A stretch of DNA of 64,000 nt, taken from the NCBI RefSeq assembly GCF_002968835.1, contig NZ_PKQK01000001.1, positions 868,001-932,000 on the forward strand, read 5' to 3'. The notes under the pieces were generated by a model, which was not told where the DNA came from, searched no databases, and worked only from the letters and a program-made list of their open reading frames with translations. Positions 60,247 to 64,000 of the stretch are shown piece after piece; position 1 is the stretch's first letter, and every line of letters starts with the position of its first letter. The stretch is from Paenibacillus sp. PCH8 (GTDB taxonomy: Bacteria; Bacillota; Bacilli; Paenibacillales; Paenibacillaceae). Made by a program: the position numbers and the translations under genes.

Positions 60247-60295
60247 AAAAACAACATCACCCGGCACTGATCAAGTGTCAGGTTATGTTGTTTTT
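60247..60295 (-). terminator. Terminator-like stem after the SRPBCC gene
   Basis: AAAAACAACAT... and ATGTTGTTTTT form the outer stem of a ~20-bp hairpin with a GATC loop. It lies downstream of the SRPBCC gene and upstream of the PAS chemoreceptor. Confidence 0.7.
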
Positions 60296-60380
60296 GGATT
60301 TCTTTATATTTAAATCTATTGCTATAGTTCGAGAAATCCCCGATACATTGCACATGCCGCTGGGCCTGTTTCTCTTTCAC

Positions 60381-60830
60381 CTACCAGCCAAAATCCAGCG
60401 TTTTCCCCGTCTCTACCCAAGTTTTGATACTACTCAAAATCATCCACCAGCTGCTCTGTGCATTTGCAAAAGAAGGGTGGTTATCTGTAAATTGATCATT
60501 GATTAGCGTTAGCTTCGTACACTCACCTACTGTTTCCAACTGAAAAGCCACTCTGGATTGAAGCTCGGCATGATTCGCATGATATGATGGCCCGGGATGC
60601 TCCTGATAACTGAGTCTGGACAGCGGTTCGAATTCCAAAATATCGCCGTACACATGGACTGTCTCCGCCCCATCATTACCAGGCCCTACGTAAGCAAACG
60701 GCTGCCCCGGCTGGAAATTGGTACGAAGTTCGCTGCCAAAAAAGCTATTCCGTGTTCCGTCCGGGGAAATGAGGGCATTCCACACGTCTTCCAATCCTGC
60801 ATTGATATAAAATTCATATTTCAGTTCCAT
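60381..60830 (-). CDS. SRPBCC (AHSA1-like) domain protein
   Basis: 149 residues forming one START/AHSA1 helix-grip domain: YEFYINAGLEDVWNALISPDGTRN, then PGQPFAYVGPG, GDILEFEPLSRLSYQEHPG, LTLINDQF and a C-terminal helix WWMILSSIKTWVETG. The cavity may bind a hydrophobic ligand, but the function is unknown. AAGGGAG precedes the ATG. Confidence 0.85.
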   Translation of the reverse strand: MELKYEFYINAGLEDVWNALISPDGTRNSFFGSELRTNFQPGQPFAYVGPGNDGAETVHVYGDILEFEPLSRLSYQEHPGPSYHANHAELQSRVAFQLETVGECTKLTLINDQFTDNHPSFANAQSSWWMILSSIKTWVETGKTLDFGW

Positions 60831-61290
60831 GAACTCACTCCCTTTATGTATTAGATATGCGATCTGCCAACTCGCCTCCCTATCCTATCGTTATACCCCA
60901 ATCAACGTATTGTAAAAACGCGACAGCCAGAAAATAAATGCTATTTCTCACTCTCGATAATCCCTATCATTATTCTGGCAAGATGCCACCATATAGTGCT
61001 TTTCAAGGAGATCAGATATAATAAAATGGAATGAAATAACAGGAGTTGTTCAAGATGATTGGAACGTCACCCCCCTCATTATCCCCCTAGCAACAAATAG
61101 TCACTGCTGTTGGCCGTTCAGGCAAACTGTATCTGTTGCACGATTATGACCCAACCGTATATGCATTCGATACCCTGATTGACAGTATGATACATGAATC
61201 AGTCAACGGATATCATGGGCATCCCATATCCCAATGCAACAATGTTCTGAGAGCTTTAGTCATGTGAGATGTACAGGAGGGATTATTCGG
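60831..61290. other. Intergenic region with an interrupted small reading frame
   Basis: About 460 bases between the SRPBCC gene and an AraC gene. The only coding signal seen is the amber-interrupted frame at 61055-61267, annotated separately. The rest is AT-rich promoter-like sequence. Confidence 0.5.
61055..61267 (+). pseudogene. Small reading frame with an in-frame TAG after 11 codons
   Basis: An ATG with AGGAG 9 nt upstream opens a 70-codon frame (MIGTSPPSLSP, TAG at 61088, then QQIVTAVGRSGKLYLLHDYDP, then a segment ending NNVLRALVM). The part after the stop has a protein-like composition and ends 23 nt before the AraC start. One C for T change would restore CAG. I do not recognise the product; it may be a decayed small gene or chance. 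Confidence 0.4.
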
Positions 61291-62124
61291 ATGAAACAAG
61301 TTGAACAAAGAGTAAGACCCAGTATGGGCCTGCTGAATCTGAATAAAGGGGACCAACGATATCAACTGACACGCCATCTTCCTTGCGAAGCACTCCGACC
61401 TTTTGTTAAACATTACTGGAGGGTAACTTGGGATCTCACCGGACTTGAGGTGTATCTCCAACATGTTGTACCCAACCCTTGTGTTAATCTGGTCGTGGAA
61501 CGAAATAATACGTATTTTTTCGGACCATCAGGACGTAAATTTTCCTATCTTGTCAGCGGAAAGGGCAGTGCTTTTGGCGTGAAGTTCAAACCAGGTGGGT
61601 TCTATCCCTTCCTCCGGGTACCTGTCTCTTCACTGTACGGACAACCGATGGATGTATCCAGTATTCTTGATACTACTGCGGGTGCTTTGGAAGAACGGCT
61701 ACTCGGGCAAGGATATGATGCGGATAAAATCAGTTACATCGATCAGCTATTACATGCACACCTTCCAACTGAGGATACCCAAGCCAGGCTCGTTAGCGAT
61801 ATTGTGCAACAGATTGAGCAGAACCGTGAGATGTTGAGAGTGGATGATCTGTCTTCTTATTGGAATATTCATAAAAGAAAACTTCAGCGCCTGTTCAATC
61901 AGTATGTAGGCATCGGTCCCAAAACCGTAATCAAGCTGTATCGTCTACAAAATGCTGCAGAACTGATGGACCATGGTCTACACTGCGATCTGGTTAAGCT
62001 GTCTCAAGATCTCGGTTATCATGATCAATCCCATTTCATCCGAGATTTCAAGTCCATTATCGGCAACACACCGGAGGAATACCTGAACTCCAAACAAGAA
62101 ACGGGGAACAGCGAGGGTCTATGA
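61291..62124 (+). CDS. AraC-family transcriptional regulator (DUF6597-type N-domain)
   Basis: 277 residues. The N-terminal half (RHLPCEALRPFVKHYWRVTW, VVPNPCVNLVVERN, GKGSAFGVKFKPGGFYPF) is the DUF6597 type often joined to AraC HTH domains. The C-terminal half has the two HTH segments (SSYWNIHKRKLQRLFNQYVG; LVKLSQDLGYHDQSHFIRDFK; GNTPEEYL). AGGAGG precedes the ATG at 61291. Target genes are not evident from the neighbourhood. Confidence 0.88.
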   Translation: MKQVEQRVRPSMGLLNLNKGDQRYQLTRHLPCEALRPFVKHYWRVTWDLTGLEVYLQHVVPNPCVNLVVERNNTYFFGPSGRKFSYLVSGKGSAFGVKFKPGGFYPFLRVPVSSLYGQPMDVSSILDTTAGALEERLLGQGYDADKISYIDQLLHAHLPTEDTQARLVSDIVQQIEQNREMLRVDDLSSYWNIHKRKLQRLFNQYVGIGPKTVIKLYRLQNAAELMDHGLHCDLVKLSQDLGYHDQSHFIRDFKSIIGNTPEEYLNSKQETGNSEGL

Positions 62125-62633
62125 ATTAAACCCCGTTCATACACTTGTCATCAGCTATATAAGTTGAACTAATCATTTACACGATAACGGAGAGGACAGA
62201 AAAAACCTGAAAAAGCGAAGCGCTCGCCTAAAAGCTTTCTGAAAGAAAGCTGCATCGGGAGCATACGCTATCCCCGGATTCTCCCTTGCAAAAAGGGAAT
62301 CAAAAAAATCTGAGGATAACAGTGATTGGAAGGCTATTCTGTCATCGTAGTGTCCGTGTAAATAATCTTTAGTTCAACTTATATAGCAAGACGAATTGAA
62401 CAGTTCCCATATTTAGCCCTCGCTTTCTTGAGTGGTATGGTTTCATTACAATCGGCACATGCTTATCTTAATATGACCCTTTCCATATCAAACAAAGAGT
62501 AACATGATATGCGTTTATATAATACACAATTAAATTGATATAAATTAAATTGGTCTTTCAGTTTTTGCCGTAAACATTTATACTAGGGATAGACAAGTTA
62601 TTCAATTACATATTAGAAAGCAGGGTGTTTCTT
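62125..62633. other. Intergenic region with MITE-like copy 2 and DUF1304 promoter
   Basis: About 509 bases. The first half is the dispersed inverted-repeat element. The second half is AT-rich and must hold the DUF1304 promoter; no clear -35/-10 pair was picked out. Confidence 0.6.
62154..62387 (+). mobile_element. MITE-like element, copy 2
   Basis: About 234 bp bounded by GCTATATAAGTTGAACTAA and its inverted complement TTAGTTCAACTTATATAGC. The inverted repeats extend inward to TTTACACG/CGTGTAAA. It matches copy 1 (23239-23471) along its whole length in reverse orientation, including the inner palindrome. No open reading frame and no clear target-site duplication beyond TA-rich ends. Confidence 0.78.
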
Positions 62634-62990
62634 TTGATCAGTATTATTTTTGTAGCTCTTGTAGCTGTCGAACACATCTATATCATGTTGATGGAGATGT
62701 TTATGTGGACTCGTCCACGCACGATGAAAACCTTTGGTACCACACCGGAATTCGCCAACTCCACCAAGTCTCTCGCGGCTAATCAAGGTCTTTACAACGG
62801 ATTTCTTGCTGCAGGTCTGATCTGGGGACTCGTATATCCGAATGCAGCCGTTGGTCAACACATTCAGATTTTCTTCCTGGCATGCGTGATTATCGCAGCT
62901 CTCTATGGAGGCGCAACTTCCTCACGCTCGATTATTATCAAACAAGGATTACCTGCAATTATTGCATTGTTGCTGGTTCTCTTCCTGTAA
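62634..62990 (+). CDS. DUF1304 membrane protein
   Basis: 118 residues from a TTG with AGGG 8 nt upstream (a GTG three codons earlier is too close to the site). Four hydrophobic segments, with the DUF1304 pattern VEHIYIMLMEMFMWTRPR, then FGTTPEFANSTKSLAANQGLYNGFLA in parts, and YGGATSSRSIIIKQGLPA. Function unknown; the family is common in Firmicutes. Confidence 0.85.
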   Translation: MISIIFVALVAVEHIYIMLMEMFMWTRPRTMKTFGTTPEFANSTKSLAANQGLYNGFLAAGLIWGLVYPNAAVGQHIQIFFLACVIIAALYGGATSSRSIIIKQGLPAIIALLLVLFL

Positions 62991-63109
62991 TCTCCTGTCG
63001 ATTGTTGCATTGCTACGATTCATCTTATCTCCATTATGGTATGGTAGTGAGTATGTAATAGCAGTGTATACTGACCAGAATCGATCTGGGAACGGAAGGA
63101 GAACGTGTC

Positions 63110-63910
63110 ATGGGATTGTTTGACAAGCTTCGACGGCGTAAAAAGGAGAAAACTGCCACAGGTGGAGCTGTAGAAACAACGAACTATAATGAAACCATCG
63201 TGGGTTTTGTCCTGCTGGAGCGTGACGACTGCGACTTTGACCTCTTCATTAGGAATATGAGAAACGAGTGGGATATTAAGATTGCGGAACGCCCTGAGGA
63301 AGATAATCTCTTCTTTGAAGTGCATGGGATGCAGGTGGTATGTGCTCACATTGCTGCACCTGTTCCTGACCGTGAGGTTGAGGAGAATGCCAAATTAAAT
63401 ATACTCTGGCCCCAAGCGGAACAAGTTACCTCTCGGCATCAGTCTCAGATTATCGTCTCAGTCCTGAACGCAACGAATGCGATAGAGGGACATATTCTAT
63501 TTACTCAGACAGCGAGCGCTTTATTGCAGTTGGACCATGCACTCGCCATATATATGGCTCCACTTGTCGTTGAAGCTAGTCAATATGTTGAGACCAGTCG
63601 TGGACTCAAGCATGATGACTTACCTGTCTCGCTGTGGGTTTTCATCGGACTTTTCCAAAGCACCGAAGGCGCTTCAGCCTACACTTACGGACTGCGTAAC
63701 TTTGGAAAGGAAGAGATGGAGATCACGCAATCTTCCCAGTCTTTAAGCGATGTATTTGAGATGATGTTCATGACCACAACATATGTCATTGAGAACGACG
63801 TCACATTGCATGATGGGGAAACACTTGGTTTCTCAGCAGAACAAAAGCTGAGCATTTCCCTTTCCCAAGGTGTAGCGGCGGAAGGTAACAGTTTGAAGAT
63901 TAGATTCTAA
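63110..63910 (+). CDS. DUF4261 family protein
   Basis: 266 residues. A basic N-terminus (GLFDKLRRRKKEK) leads to a soluble alpha/beta domain: GFVLLERDDCDFDLFIRNMRN, FFEVHGMQVVCAHIAAPVPD, then LPVSLWVFIGLFQSTEGASAYTYGLRNFGKEEMEI in parts. This matches the DUF4261 pattern. Function unknown. GGAAGGAG lies ~8 nt before the ATG. Confidence 0.8.
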   Translation: MGLFDKLRRRKKEKTATGGAVETTNYNETIVGFVLLERDDCDFDLFIRNMRNEWDIKIAERPEEDNLFFEVHGMQVVCAHIAAPVPDREVEENAKLNILWPQAEQVTSRHQSQIIVSVLNATNAIEGHILFTQTASALLQLDHALAIYMAPLVVEASQYVETSRGLKHDDLPVSLWVFIGLFQSTEGASAYTYGLRNFGKEEMEITQSSQSLSDVFEMMFMTTTYVIENDVTLHDGETLGFSAEQKLSISLSQGVAAEGNSLKIRF

Positions 63911-63949
63911 ACTTACGTATTTAGCTTACGTTACCATGTTGCAGCTATA

Positions 63950-63985
63950 GAAGCCGTCTGGAGTTAACACTCTGGGCGGCTTTTC
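63950..63985 (+). terminator. Rho-independent terminator after the DUF4261 gene
   Basis: AAGCCGTCTGGAGT / ACTCTGGGCGGCTT stem (with GU pairs) around TAAC, then TTTT. Confidence 0.75.
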
Positions 63986-64000
63986 GCTATTCATACCTCC

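Noticed and set aside
62154..62387. A small gene inside the MITE-like element
   Set aside because: Neither copy has an open frame of useful length, and substitutions between copies do not follow codon positions.

Overview
The window looks like a chromosomal segment of a low-to-medium GC Gram-positive spore-former, most probably Paenibacillus. The evidence is the 16S/23S signature, strong AGGAGG-type ribosome binding sites throughout, and gene families typical of that genus (secreted Big_2-type proteins, several CUT1 sugar transporters, copper-amine-oxidase-like stalk domains, DUF2087 and DUF4261 proteins). No prophage, CRISPR array, transposase or conjugation gene was seen.

Layout. 1-2.1 kb: 5' part of a large secreted protein with tandem bacterial Ig-like repeats (runs off the window). 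2.3-9.3 kb: a methyltransferase, then a three-gene operon (heparinase II/III-like protein, an unassigned alpha/alpha-toroid plus beta-sandwich protein, GH88 unsaturated uronyl hydrolase) with a perfect CcpA cre site in its promoter, and an SGNH hydrolase. 9.5-16.6 kb: azlCD amino-acid exporter, two transmembrane chemoreceptors, and a zinc finger/HTH-DUF2087-GIY-YIG fusion between them. 16.8-31.4 kb: a peptidoglycan-recycling region. It holds an AmiE-like serine hydrolase, NagZ, NamZ, a membrane protein and a complete CUT1 ABC importer on one side, and divergent murK-murQ plus anmK-murR on the other. 31.5-38.4 kb: a ferric-type ABC importer whose last gene is a beta-CASP-like MBL hydrolase, with a divergent LysR regulator. 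38.5-39.4 kb: an exported CYTH-like protein. 39.6-46.7 kb: an rRNA operon (16S-23S-5S) followed by 17 tRNA genes, all leftward, with tandem promoters. 46.9-51.7 kb: arginine/ornithine uptake and catabolism (SBP, permease, rocD, rocF) with a divergent GntR/FCD regulator and two identical TTGTATACAA palindromes. 51.7-64 kb: mixed housekeeping and hypothetical genes (methyltransferase, cold shock protein, YdjO-like protein, PAP2 phosphatase, two AraC regulators, an atypical pyruvate kinase, a soluble PAS chemoreceptor, DUF1304, DUF4261).

How the genes fit together. In the recycling region NamZ, NagZ and the AmiE-like enzyme would release MurNAc and GlcNAc from wall fragments, the ABC transporter would import the sugar, MurK would phosphorylate MurNAc, AnmK would handle anhydroMurNAc, and MurQ would convert MurNAc-6P to GlcNAc-6P. 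MurR probably regulates this: a clean sigma-A promoter before anmK overlaps a perfect 12-bp inverted repeat, and related half-sites lie at the murK promoter.

Two cross-cutting observations. First, four genes (sugar-binding lipoprotein, murR, a methyltransferase, PAP2) each carry an apparent one-base deletion in a short G/C homopolymer, and one added base restores a normal family member in every case. This points to a consensus or sequencing artefact rather than decay. Second, a ~233-bp element with ~30-bp terminal inverted repeats occurs twice in opposite orientations (23.2 and 62.2 kb), with a shortened relic at 37.4 kb; it behaves like a MITE.
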